The notes under the pieces were generated by a model. That model saw only the letters and a program-made list of their open reading frames with translations. It was not told the origin of the DNA and did not search any database. The translations under genes and the position numbers were made by a program. From contig JALQPE010001840.1 of the NCBI GenBank assembly GCA_030407315.1, positions 36,570 to 100,569 of the forward strand: a stretch of 64,000 nucleotides of DNA. The letters run 5' to 3'. Within the stretch, counting starts at the first letter, position 1. Every line of letters starts with the position of its first letter. This document shows, piece by piece, positions 1 to 9,204 of the stretch. This stretch comes from Asparagopsis taxiformis (Eukaryota > Rhodophyta > Florideophyceae > Bonnemaisoniales > Bonnemaisoniaceae).

Positions 1-2
1 TC

Positions 3-2171
3 TTCACTCATGCCACAACTCCACACCGCATCAGACACCTTACTTCTGACAATGCAAAAGAGTTCTACACTCAAAGACTCAATAACCTTTACACCTCCGA
101 ACACATCGACACCCATCCCAGCATTCCTCATACTCCACAAGAAAATGCGCTTGCCGAACGCATCAATCGTTCGATTCTAAACACTGCCCGAGCCACCCTT
201 CTCGCATCTGGACTACCATTGGAATTATGGGACTTCGCTGTACTCTCCGCAACAGATGTCCATAACCACACACCCCACAACTCAACCCAACAACTTCCAG
301 CCGCTCTATGGTTCGCCGTCAAACCAAACGTTATCACTCTCCTTCCTTTCGGTACAACAGGCTATGTCCACAACCCAGCTCCCCTCTCGAAACTACAGCC
401 GCGGGCCACTCTACTTCACTACATTGGTCGCTGCGATGCACGTCACTACTACACATATGATCCTACAACGCACAAAACAGGTCGCTGCCGTATGGCTGAC
501 TTTAAACCATACCATCCAACCACTGATCCCGTCCGAGTTATTTCATCTTCAGCCCACACAGCAGTTTCTCTCGCTACCGAGCCCAAAACTCTCTCAGAAG
601 CACGCGCTGCTCCTGATGCCCAAGAATGGTCAATAGCATGGAATAAGGAACTTGACAGCCTTGAAAAACGAGGCACACTTACTTTCATCCACAAATCCAA
701 ACTTCCCCCAGGAGCCCGCCTACTACCCGTCACTACCGTTCTCAAATTGAAACGAGACAGTGACGGAAATCCCATTCTTCGCAAGGCACGTTGCACCGTA
801 CGCGGTGATCGCCAGATACCCGATGTACATTTCGATCCAAATGATATCTCTAGCCCCGTTGCCAACCGTGACGCCATTCGCTCCGCTCTTGCTATGGCCG
901 CTGCCCATGGCTTTTCCACCTTCCACTGGGATCTGGAGTCCGCTTTTCTCCATGAGCGATTCACTGAAGACCGCCAGATTTACCTCCACCAGCCTACACG
1001 CTTTGACGGTTCACAAAAATATCCCGACCATGTCGCAAGGCTTACGGGAAATATGTATGGCTGCAAGCAGGCCTGCAAAATATTTACCGAGGGTCTAGCC
1101 ACATTCCTCCTGCAAAACAACTTCACCCGCCTCCCATCCGATTCCAGTTCGTTCATCCAATACCACCCTACTGAAAAGTCACTCTTCATACTCCTCGTCA
1201 TTACGGTTGACGACTTCCTTGTCATTACCAATCACATCCCTCTCGCCAACAAGGTCAAACAAACCTTGCGATCTAAATACTCCCTCAAAGACCTTGGGCA
1301 AGTGAGCCACATTCTTGGCTGGAAGGTTGACCATTCTTCTTCAGGAATTACAATTTCACAGCCTGGCTACATTTCCTCACTGCTTGATCGCTTCCAGCTC
1401 TCCAATGCAAAAACGTTCACCTCCCCGATTGCAACTGAGCTTCTAGTCCCGTCTTCCACGTCCAACACACTCCTGGACACATCTAAGTTTGACTACAAAA
1501 GCTTAATCGGATCTCTGCGCTACTTAGCGGATTCAACCCGCCCTGATATCTCCTTTATAGTGAGCTACCTTGGTCGAGTCGCACACAATCCGACTTCCCA
1601 CGACTGGAAAGCGGCCATCCGCGTCCTTCGTTACCTCAAAACCTCCATTACGTCCGGCATTCACTATTCTCGCCGCTTCACGTCATCCCTTGAAGCCTTT
1701 TCAGACTCAGACTATGCATCTTGCCCCACTACAAGACGTTCCACTACTGGTTCCATTATCTTTTACAATGGTTCCCCAATCGCCTGGCAGTCCCGTCGAC
1801 AACGCTGCGTCTCACCTTCTACTTTTACTGCAGAATACATTGCAGCCTTTCACACCACGCAGCTCCTCAAGACCACAGCTAATTTTTTTGCCGACGTTGG
1901 TATCCGTGTATCCGAACCCATTCCCCTGCACATTGATAATGCCGCTGCCATCACTGCTGCTACATCGAAATTCCCAACCCCCAAAACCCGTCATGTGGAT
2001 GTTAAATACCACTGGGTTCGCGAACAAGTTACTAACGGCCTTATTTCTCCCACTCATATTCCTTCTGACCGTAATCCTGCAGACCTCCTTACAAAAGCGC
2101 TCAAGCCTGCGCAATTTACTTCCAAACTGCCCCTCCTTCGCCTATCAGTGCCCTCGCCACGCGGCGACTGA
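3..2171 (+). CDS. Copia pol polyprotein, partial (integrase, RT, RNase H)
   Basis: The frame is open from the first complete codon of the window to a TGA at 2169-2171, so this is the C-terminal ~720 residues of pol. The integrase core shows LTSDNAKEF (second catalytic Asp) and, about 38 residues on, PQENALAERINRS with the catalytic Glu. The reverse transcriptase follows, with LPVTTVLKLKRD, the segment FHWDLESAFLH and a VDDF active-site motif preceded by VIT. RNase H shows SDSDYASCPTTRRSTTGS and KTRHVDVKYHWVREQ near the end. No internal stop or frameshift is visible, so this part looks intact, unlike the Copia element at 56-61 kb. Its RT is related to that element's RT (shared GNMYG-KQAC segment), so both belong to one broad group. 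Confidence 0.9.
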   Translation, partial: FTHATTPHRIRHLTSDNAKEFYTQRLNNLYTSEHIDTHPSIPHTPQENALAERINRSILNTARATLLASGLPLELWDFAVLSATDVHNHTPHNSTQQLPAALWFAVKPNVITLLPFGTTGYVHNPAPLSKLQPRATLLHYIGRCDARHYYTYDPTTHKTGRCRMADFKPYHPTTDPVRVISSSAHTAVSLATEPKTLSEARAAPDAQEWSIAWNKELDSLEKRGTLTFIHKSKLPPGARLLPVTTVLKLKRDSDGNPILRKARCTVRGDRQIPDVHFDPNDISSPVANRDAIRSALAMAAAHGFSTFHWDLESAFLHERFTEDRQIYLHQPTRFDGSQKYPDHVARLTGNMYGCKQACKIFTEGLATFLLQNNFTRLPSDSSSFIQYHPTEKSLFILLVITVDDFLVITNHIPLANKVKQTLRSKYSLKDLGQVSHILGWKVDHSSSGITISQPGYISSLLDRFQLSNAKTFTSPIATELLVPSSTSNTLLDTSKFDYKSLIGSLRYLADSTRPDISFIVSYLGRVAHNPTSHDWKAAIRVLRYLKTSITSGIHYSRRFTSSLEAFSDSDYASCPTTRRSTTGSIIFYNGSPIAWQSRRQRCVSPSTFTAEYIAAFHTTQLLKTTANFFADVGIRVSEPIPLHIDNAAAITAATSKFPTPKTRHVDVKYHWVREQVTNGLISPTHIPSDRNPADLLTKALKPAQFTSKLPLLRLSVPSPRGD

Positions 2172-2229
2172 CGAATAACTATTCCTTAACGCGCCGAGCC
2201 CACTGCTAGCCGTCTTGACGAATAACTAT
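2169..2229 (+). repeat. Duplicated LTR-start motif, 47-bp spacing
   Basis: The 14-mer TGACGAATAACTAT occurs at 2169 and again at 2216. The first copy begins with the pol stop codon itself, directly after CGCGGCGAC; the second looks like the start of the 3' LTR. The same arrangement, with the same spacing, occurs in the Copia element at 56.1 kb. Confidence 0.8.
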
Positions 2230-2330
2230 ACACATTACACCACTTTACAGTACCTCACAAGTATTTATTGACGCTCGTCGTCCTGCCACGAGCTACAAGT
2301 AAATGGACTAAGCACATCATTTCTTTCACA
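2216..2330 (+). repeat. Probable 3' LTR of the Copia-like element
   Basis: It starts TGACGAATAAC and shares with the LTR at 55,970-56,089 (minus strand) the early ACACCAC-TTACAGTA segment and a GTATTTAT element at a similar position. The right end at TTTCACA is tentative because no 5' LTR is available for comparison. Confidence 0.45.
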
Positions 2331-2918
2331 TGCCGCAGACGAAGACCCCTTTGTTTTGTTCAGAGATGCTCGGCCCGAGTTGGCCGCCGACGTCTCCGTA
2401 GAGGTAGTATATGTGCTCGAAACATTCTGCCACCAGTTGGAAATGGTCCATTCATCGGGGGTACTTTCACGGCATTTCTTTCCTGTCAAGTTTCTGCAAA
2501 TGCCTGTGCAACTAGTTTTGTCATTCAAGGCTTCGGATGTGCTTCTATTCGATTCACTGCAACTCGAAACTGTGTGTTCTTCATCTCCACTACTGGTTGC
2601 AGAGGTGGAGTTCCAAGGTTTGTCTTTGCAAATGCTCTCAGGACACTTCAACGCGTTCCTGGATTCAGATCTACGTTCGGAAGAACTCAGTTCTCTTTCT
2701 CTAGATTTGGAGTCTCGTCATTGACAATATTTTTCCAGCCTGCTGCAGCAGCGACTTTGCCAACATCTGGCCCTCCTACCGCTTCCCCATTACCTTCTCC
2801 AGCCATCACTACTCTACCGCCGACGACTACTCCATCGATAGGACCAACGTTAGCACCTACGCTATCTGCATCACCCTCTGATGATGGAATGGTAACCGCC
2901 ATGCCCGTAGCGTCGTGA
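2331..2918 (+). other. Possible exon of a secreted-type protein (Cys-rich then Pro/Thr-rich)
   Basis: One frame stays open to a stop at 2916-2918. It reads a Cys-rich stretch (Cys spaced like a PAN/apple domain: SANACATSFVIQGFGCASI, then RNCVFF) and then a Pro/Ser/Thr linker (PLPSPAITTLPPTTTPS), a make-up common in extracellular proteins. No in-frame ATG precedes it; the frame opens upstream into the LTR. If real, it is a gene fragment cut by the retrotransposon or an exon whose start I cannot find. Competing frames on both strands are also open here. Confidence 0.25.
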
Positions 2919-4409
2919 TCTTTTTTGGATAACCATTTTAGTACATCTCTCTAGTTGTCTTTGTCTCCCTCTCTCCTACTCTAGCTGTGGTAGTGCTATC
3001 CATGTATCGTGTTGATGAGTAAATCATTTTGATGTTGGGCATCAGTTTTATTGATTCGATCTTGCAAAGATAAATTCATTTTTCTTTTGGTTGGACTGAA
3101 TCTGTGATGTATCGCTTAGTTTTTCTCAATAGAGATGTAATGCGTTTGGTCGTATTCTAAAGCGTTTATGACAAAGGCAATACAATACCCTTGACCTCGA
3201 GATTCCCAATAAGGAAAACAAGATATATCAATCAAGCTGGATAGATTGTGGTGTTTGGAAGCACTGGACGCAGAAGAGTAATGTAAGACGGCTTAGCATA
3301 TACACCTGGTATATAATGGGTTGCGAACGAAATGTCAGATGCTCACCCACCTTACAGAATGCGAGCTCAACTTACGCAAGGGCTGGTCTGTACGAAAACT
3401 AGGTTCTATTTGTCCACTTGTCAGAAGCAAGAATCCTCCGACAGAAGAGCCATCCATGAACACTTATCACCATTCTGTTGGCCACAATGTTGCGCAAGCA
3501 CTCTCCATTGGCTACTTACTGTATACGCCCAATTACGGCGCGCCCGGAGAGCTTGACGAGGCGTCCTTGTTGAATGGACACATGGCTATCTGTCATGGCG
3601 TGACCTTCTGGTAACTACTGGACGCTTCTTCGCTATAGGCTGCCACTTGCGACTTGTGATGATTAGCATGCACGACCAGGGAAAGTGAGCGAGTCACTGT
3701 ATGGTGGTGCGGGCCAACGTATCAAAGACAGGGTGTCCCAACGAAGCGTGCGAGGCCATTGGTGCGTCGTGTAGTGTAAACTCGGCTGCGAGCGACGCGA
3801 GATCTATCGTCGGGTGGAAGCTGCCGCGGAAGGGTTGGAAAACAATGAGTAGCTATTGATCAATTTTCAACCTTTTCTCTGAGAAATTATCACTCTTGTG
3901 ACGATCGCGGTTCAATATACAGAAAACGTTTGTATGTTCACCGTCCTGCCATGCCGCTCAGGTTGTGACCTACCGCTGCAAGCGTTGAAATCCATCAGCG
4001 CAAAACCGTTCCGTTGTCCATCCGGTGAACCCCCGATTGGATTGGTAGCGTGTCCACGTGTCATGGTTTTACGCACATTACAACTGCACGAGGCGTGTTT
4101 TCCTGTTAAATCTCGAGACATTACTGCTGACTGCGTGCGTCATCACGGATTTCCAGCAGTGAGTTGCTCTCACCGCCCATGCGTCGCGCCGACTATTGCA
4201 GAGCAAAGTGACGCAATGTAACGACGCAAGCTGGCAACTCTGTTGCCTTATCGTCACGACCAATAGGTCTGTGTAAACCTCGCCAAACAGACTGGCGAGC
4301 CATTACTCAATCCAAATTATCCCCCTACTTGGTCCAAATGACGCGATATCGAATGCCTATTTCAAACAGTTAAATCGTATGAAATCTGACCGCCTGGCCA
4401 CCACATGGC
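2919..4409. other. Intergenic, nothing convincing
   Basis: About 1.5 kb with a few short open frames (for example 3321-3614 and 3898-4221, plus strand). None shows a motif, a consistent composition or a plausible start. I see no RNA gene or repeat. Confidence 0.5.
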
Positions 4410-4416
4410 TATAAAT
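4410..4416 (+). promoter_or_regulatory. TATA-like box of the DUF2235 gene
   Basis: TATAAAT lies about 110 bases upstream of the ATG at 4521, a typical distance for a short 5' leader. It is inferred from position and sequence only. Confidence 0.4.
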
Positions 4417-4520
4417 TCCACTGCCGTACACAAATCCACCTCTGCACCGCACCGCACCGTCCCGACCCTACCAACCGTCAATCACACACATCCCAAAACC
4501 AGTCCACTACACACGCCTCA

Positions 4521-5648
4521 ATGACAACAACACGACCGGTATCCAACACGCCCCCGGAGCGCATCAAGCGTCTCTGCATCCTCTCCGACGGCTCGTGGGC
4601 AAGGTAAGCACTGCACCGCCATCGTTGCAACATCCGCGACGCACGCCGACACGCAACTCAACTGACCGCTCACAGTCCGCATGAGAAGACGCGTACCAAC
4701 ATAGTCCGTCTAGCCTCCGCGATAAAGTACGAAGGAAAGGGCCAGATTCAACAGGTGGTGCGTTACGACCCGGGTGTCGGCACCGCCGGTTCGCAGTTTG
4801 ACCGTTTGAAAGGCGGTGTAGCCGGCGATGGAATCGACGCCAATATCATGGAACTGTACATGTTTCTCGCGCTCAACTACCATCCCGGCGACGAAATCTA
4901 CCTCTTTGGTTTCTCGCGCGGCGCATACACCGTGCGCTCATTGGCCGGTATGATCCATGAGGCGGGACTGGTACATCGCGACCAAATGATGTTTGTCGAC
5001 GACGCGTACGATTTGTATCGTGACAACGTCGGCGCTGATAGTGATACCGCCGTGGCCTTTCGGAAGGAACATGGCGATCGCGTGCCCATTAAGATGCTCG
5101 CGTGTTTCGACACCGTGGGCTCGCTCGGTCTACCGTGGGAAAGCCCGCCGTTTGTGCCCGATTGGCATCGAGCGTACCGGTTTCATGACGTGAAACTGGG
5201 AACAGCTATCGAAAATGCTGTGCATGCCGTCAGTATCGACGAGGACCGTCGAGCCTTTCGACCGACATTGATGGAAGTGGCCGATGGTGATAACCAGGAT
5301 AAGCTGTTGCAGCGCTACTTTCCAGGCGGACATGGTATTGGCGGCGGGAGTGCAGATGAGGAGGAAGAGAGATTGGCATATAATGCGCTGAGATTCGTCG
5401 TGGATGCTATTAAGAGTCGTACCAATTTAGAGTTGGATGAATCACTGATTCCGGACGGAGGTCATGTCGATGTCGAACCGGTTGAGAGATCACTGGCGTA
5501 TAATGCGATTCGATTTCTGACCGGCGTTCATGTGAGAGATATTAGCTCGGTGGACTTGCTGCACGAGACGGCGGTGAAGAGATATGCGCGAGTGGAGAAA
5601 TGGCGACCGGCTGCTCTGGCCAAGTTGCATGACCGATTGAAGAACTGA
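4521..5648 (+). CDS. DUF2235 (alpha/beta-hydrolase-like) protein, two exons
   Basis: Two exons, 4521-4603 and 4676-5648, joined across a 72-base GTAAGC...CACAG intron, give a 351-residue protein. The ATG at 4521 is in frame, and splicing restores the expected family start: LCILSDGSWAS followed by TRTNIVRLASAI and YDPGVGTAG. GFSRGAYT at residues 106-113 is the nucleophile elbow, with Ser108 as predicted nucleophile. ACFDTVGSLG and an ending with AVSIDEDRRAFRP also fit DUF2235, a family of hydrolases that includes bacterial type VI secretion phospholipase effectors; fungi and algae have non-secreted relatives. The substrate is unknown. A short C-terminal duplication is present: LAYNALRF at residue 261 and LAYNAIRF at 301. 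No signal peptide or membrane segment is seen. Confidence 0.85.
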
Positions 5649-6005
5649 AAGAATTAGTGTGGTAGTAGATAATTGTAAACATTGTTGACATGCATGAGCT
5701 GAACCGCAACGTTCACATGTGCACTGTGATTTTTATTCGTTTTTCAGGTGGCCATTTACCACGTGTCTCTGATGGGTGACGAGAACAATTCATTCGGATA
5801 CGCGGCCGTACACGTGTGCCAGCAGGGCCCACATCTTGAACAACTACCATGATCAGCGCGGTGATTGGACACAAGATCGGCATGGCATTGGCGACGTGTA
5901 TTACGTGTACAACTGTACAGCGCTTGGCGTACAGCATTGAACTGACATGCACGCAAGCAAGTGTGTGCGTTCCGCAATGTCGTTTACCAAAACCTATGTA
6001 CAAAA
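5649..6005. other. Intergenic between convergent genes
   Basis: It holds the 3' flanks of the DUF2235 gene (plus) and the RRM-like gene (minus). Small open frames occur on both strands but none is supported. Confidence 0.5.
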
Positions 6006-6764
6006 TCAGCCCTTGTTCAACATGGACATCGTCATCATCATCAAGCCACGAAACAAGCCGACGACATACTTGCACAACAACACTTCATCGCTCCACGGCG
6101 GCACGCCATCCGTCCTCTTCCTCACCTGTCTCAAATCGGGGCCTCTGTACCAATAAAACACATAGGCCATGTCTCGGGTATCCAAAAGCTGCGAAATCTC
6201 TCTCTGATCCACATGCATTCTCACGCAGCATTTGCGGCCGCGCTTGAGCGCAGCCGCCTTGACGGGGCGGCGTTTCTCCACGCGCACGCGCTTCTTCACC
6301 ACACGCTGCTCACACGCGTGGAGCACGGGGCGGTCGCGCACGACGCGACGCGCGACAAGGTCGAGGGCGTGGTAGCCGCGCTCGTGCACGCAAAAGGCGA
6401 CGAGAGCGAGGGGGGGTTTGAACACGCCGATGGAGTTCCACAGGGCGTTTGCGGCGTCGTCAACGCTGCGCATGACGACGATAGCGCAGAAGGCGCGTCG
6501 ACGCACGGCGGAGAGACGGACGACGAAGCGGGCGGCGGTGTAGCCGGTCGCGTGGCGGAATAGCTCGTGCAGACGGTGGGCATCGTGCAGCGCGGCGGTG
6601 ATACCCTCGAGCACGAGCAACGGCACGTGAGCGATGCAAAGTACACAGACGGTTTGTTGCGATATGGCAGCGATTGGCGCGTGCTGATCGCAACAATGCA
6701 CGGTGATTTGCGTCGTTTCAAGCGCAATTTGTACGGCATGCGCTGCGTGGTGACGACATGACAT
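6006..6764 (-). CDS. Hypothetical protein with a possible RRM-like fold
   Basis: A 252-residue frame from an ATG at 6764 to TGA at 6006. It does not match a family I know outright. Residues 48-112 follow the order of an RNA-recognition motif: PLLVLEGI (48-55) in the place of RNP2, a helix DAHRLHELFRHATG, RAFCAIVVM (90-98) in the place of RNP1, then the helix SVDDAANALWNS. RNP2 lacks the usual aromatic. The C-terminal half is basic (VVKKRVRVEKRRPVKAAALK) and ends in an aromatic segment, YVFYWYRGPDLRQVRKR. The gene is divergent from the one at 7195, with 430 bases between them that may hold a shared promoter. A long open frame on the opposite strand (5961-6563) is low-complexity and looks like a shadow. 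RNA binding is an inference. Confidence 0.5.
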   Translation of the reverse strand: MSCRHHAAHAVQIALETTQITVHCCDQHAPIAAISQQTVCVLCIAHVPLLVLEGITAALHDAHRLHELFRHATGYTAARFVVRLSAVRRRAFCAIVVMRSVDDAANALWNSIGVFKPPLALVAFCVHERGYHALDLVARRVVRDRPVLHACEQRVVKKRVRVEKRRPVKAAALKRGRKCCVRMHVDQREISQLLDTRDMAYVFYWYRGPDLRQVRKRTDGVPPWSDEVLLCKYVVGLFRGLMMMTMSMLNKG

Positions 6765-7194
6765 GGCGGTGGCGACGACGCATTGCCGGGGAGCTTGCGG
6801 CGCTCGCGGACGGATGATGTGTTGATGGGTCGAAGTTGCGTGACAGTGTGCTGCATTTTGTGCCGCGCGATGTGTCGGAGATGTGTTGCGTATGATTGGA
6901 CTGGACGTTGTTTACAGATGGAATGCAATTGGATGCGATTGATGGCCACTTGTCGATCTGCAGTTGGTGAGCGCTCTGGGTCATGGACACGAGGCACGCG
7001 TGTAAGCATTACACGATACGATCGCTGGTAGGACATGCGGGGCAATATACGTGTACACGTAACAAAACAAGACAGACTGTCCAAATCGACGTGTCATTTC
7101 TCTAAACAGACGATTATGCGCAAAGCGAATATGCATGTGCTAACTTGGCGACGAATACCAATACACGAGTAGTACACGACACAATGCGTGCAAA

Positions 7195-7809
7195 ATGTCG
7201 TCGTCAACACACGCTATGGACCCGCCGCAACTACCGACACTGCCCATCGTGACGCAGCTGACGCAACTCGTCGAAGCGGCGTTGACGACGCGCAAGGGCG
7301 TGTCGTCGATGCACATGCTGCTCGACACGCCGATGAATCTATCGGCATGGGCGACCAAGCTCGCGGCGAGCTCGATCAGTACGACGGGACCGACGACAGG
7401 CGCCAATGTGCGACAGGTCGCGTCGCTCGCGCAGCTCGACTGCAAGTTTGACGTCGTGGTATCGTTGTTCGTCGCGACGACCATCGTCACCGACGAGCAT
7501 GCCGCAGACTATTTCGACCGTCTCGCTACGCTCGCGTCGCCCGGCGCTCTCCTCCTCGTCGCCGACTGGCACGTCGCTTGTCGACAGGACCGTCTGCGCA
7601 CCATCGGCTTGTGGAGCGCGTGCGTGCAGCGCGAGAGCGATGCGCGCTGGCTGGACAGGGTGTGGGGAGAACTGCGACCCAGGGATGAGGAATTGGTGCT
7701 GGAGTTTTTGCAATTGGCCGGGTTCAAGACGGTGACCAAGTTGTTTCAGTTGCTCGTTTATGGCGTGTGGATGGCGGAGAGGGGCGAGGACGACCCGTTT
7801 GAATATTGA
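7195..7809 (+). CDS. Methyltransferase-like protein lacking motif I
   Basis: A 204-residue protein from the ATG at 7195. Residues 85-124 (FDVVVSLFVATTIV, then YFDRLATLASPGALLLVADW) look like the middle strands of a class I SAM-dependent methyltransferase: acidic strand-4 residue, helix, and a PG turn before strand 5. LQLAGFKTVTKLFQ near the end matches the AGF...V helix-strand common in this fold. The Gly-rich motif I that binds SAM is absent from the N-terminal half, so it may be a catalytically dead relative or an unrelated protein with similar strands. It is intronless in this reading, divergent from the RRM-like gene, and followed by about 400 gene-free bases. Confidence 0.5.
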   Translation: MSSSTHAMDPPQLPTLPIVTQLTQLVEAALTTRKGVSSMHMLLDTPMNLSAWATKLAASSISTTGPTTGANVRQVASLAQLDCKFDVVVSLFVATTIVTDEHAADYFDRLATLASPGALLLVADWHVACRQDRLRTIGLWSACVQRESDARWLDRVWGELRPRDEELVLEFLQLAGFKTVTKLFQLLVYGVWMAERGEDDPFEY

Positions 7810-8210
7810 TTGGGGAGAAAAAATGAAATATTTTCAACATAGAATAAAAATGGGAAATTTAATTGGGACAAGTATTATCGCCAAGTTTCGTAATTGTATA
7901 TAGTGACGCAAGTGTCGAGTCATCCAACTCGATATACCGGAAAGCGATCACAAGTCGCGATGTGACGTATGTTGCCTGCTAAAAGCCTCATGTCCCACGT
8001 ACCGTTTGTATGATGCTCCCGCTCCATCCAAACCGACTATACACATGCAATAAAACCGGCATGCACACAAGACTCACTCATCCCCAAACATCCTTCCCAG
8101 CCACCGCTCCAGCCGACACTGTCCGCTGCTTAACGATCCCCGCTATCCAGCACCTGCTCGACCGCAGCTGACAACGCCAAATTCCCGAGCGCTTGTTGGC
8201 CACATCAGCA
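7810..8210. other. Intergenic upstream of the methyltransferase gene
   Basis: AT-rich just after the previous stop (including AATAAA at about 7843, a possible polyadenylation signal), then more GC-rich towards the next gene. No gene is seen. Confidence 0.45.
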
Positions 8211-9193
8211 ATGCACCGCAAACCGACACCGACACCGACACCCGCCCCCGACCCCAGGCGCCACTCGTGGTATCATCATGCGAGCAACCCACCCCCATCG
8301 CGCCGCCGCTTCCCCTCCCTACGCCAGCATGTCCGTCAAACAGCACCCCCGCTTCGCTTTCCTGCGCTTCGCCCCACGTCTCGTCTGCGAAATCCTCGCC
8401 GTCGCCGTCGTGTTCCGCTATCTCCAGCGTCCCCGTCCGCCGCACAACCCCGCTGCTGCGGCCCCGGCTGTCGCCAGACCCTTTCCCAGGCCGCCGCACA
8501 CTACGACGTAGCCTACTTTGAGTGGCAGACCAAGCTCGGGCTGGAGAAGGCGCAATCGAATGATTTCAACACTTTGTTTGCTGTGTCCCCGAATGATACC
8601 GTGGCCGACCTCGGCGCTGGCGGTGGGTACGTTTTCTTTCTTTCTTCTGCCTGCAAATTTGTACGCGCACTCCGCCCCCGTGACTAGCTCACTGACTCCA
8701 ACGTCCTCTCTGTAGACATATTCTCGCAACACTCAACGCAAAGCGCAAGATTGCCGTGGAATTGAACGACTATGCGCGCCGCCAGATTAAGCGCAAGTAT
8801 CCTGATATTGAATCGTTCCGCTTTGTGGAGGATTTGGCCGACCAGTCGGTGGACATTTTCTATTCTACTAGTGTCATAGAACATATTGAATGTCCGCTCA
8901 CAGAATTGACCGAGCTCTATCGAAAGGTGCGCCCCGGCGGACGGTTCATTGTCGGTATCAAGAACGAGGGCGTCCAGTATCTGCGAGAGTATAGAACCGG
9001 TGACAAGGACATGCATCTGTACACATGGAATGCACTGTTGCTCGGCAATCTCGTCGCATCGGCCGGCTTTCGTGTGGAGAGGGTTCTACCGGAGAGGGAC
9101 CGTGCGTCACAAACCGCTAAAACATGGAATGAATCGCATGTAGCTTCCTATCATGCTTTCATCTATCATTGGGTCTTTGCTGTCAAGGATTAA
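8211..9193 (+). CDS. Class I SAM-dependent methyltransferase, two exons
   Basis: Exon 1 ends at 8626 and exon 2 runs 8716-9193. The 89-base intron has GTACGT and TCTGTAG ends, and joining rebuilds motif I without a gap: DTVADLGAGGG followed by HILATLNAKRKIAVELN, with the acidic IAVELN end of strand 2. Then come VDIFYSTSVIEHIE (strand 4) and LYRKVRPGGRFIVG (strand 5). The substrate is unknown. The start is uncertain. The ATG at 8211 is in frame and gives 297 residues, but the first ~100 are Arg/Pro/Ser-rich and could be a targeting peptide or not coding. An ATG at about 8334 opens a different frame with a hydrophobic stretch (LVCEILAVAVVFRYL) that would need a frameshift or another intron to join. 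The gene is convergent with FANCI; the two stop codons are 11 bases apart. Confidence 0.8.
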
Positions 9194-9204
9194 CTCGTGT
9201 ACGC

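Larger units (their letters stand above)
1..2330 (+). mobile_element. Copia-like LTR retrotransposon, 3' part
   Basis: The window opens inside the pol gene of a Ty1/Copia-type retrotransposon. The order integrase, reverse transcriptase, RNase H is diagnostic of Copia rather than Gypsy. The 5' LTR, gag and protease lie outside the window. After the pol stop codon comes a 47-base spacer and then a probable 3' LTR starting TGACGAATAAC at 2216. The downstream LTR edge (about 2330, ending TTTCACA) is only a guess, based on a TG...CA pair at about the 120-bp size of the other Copia LTRs in this window. Confidence 0.85.

Noticed and set aside
2268..2918. Complete gene starting at 2268
   Set aside because: That start is TTG inside the probable LTR; at best the downstream part is an exon or fragment.
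4521..5648. DUF2235 and ParB domains as signs of a bacterial contig
   Set aside because: GT-AG introns that restore protein motifs, FANCI, SET, Harbinger and Copia elements all show a eukaryote.
5961..6563. 200-residue plus-strand frame overlapping the RRM-like gene
   Set aside because: It is His/Ala-rich without motifs, and the minus frame has a better start and an RRM-like pattern.
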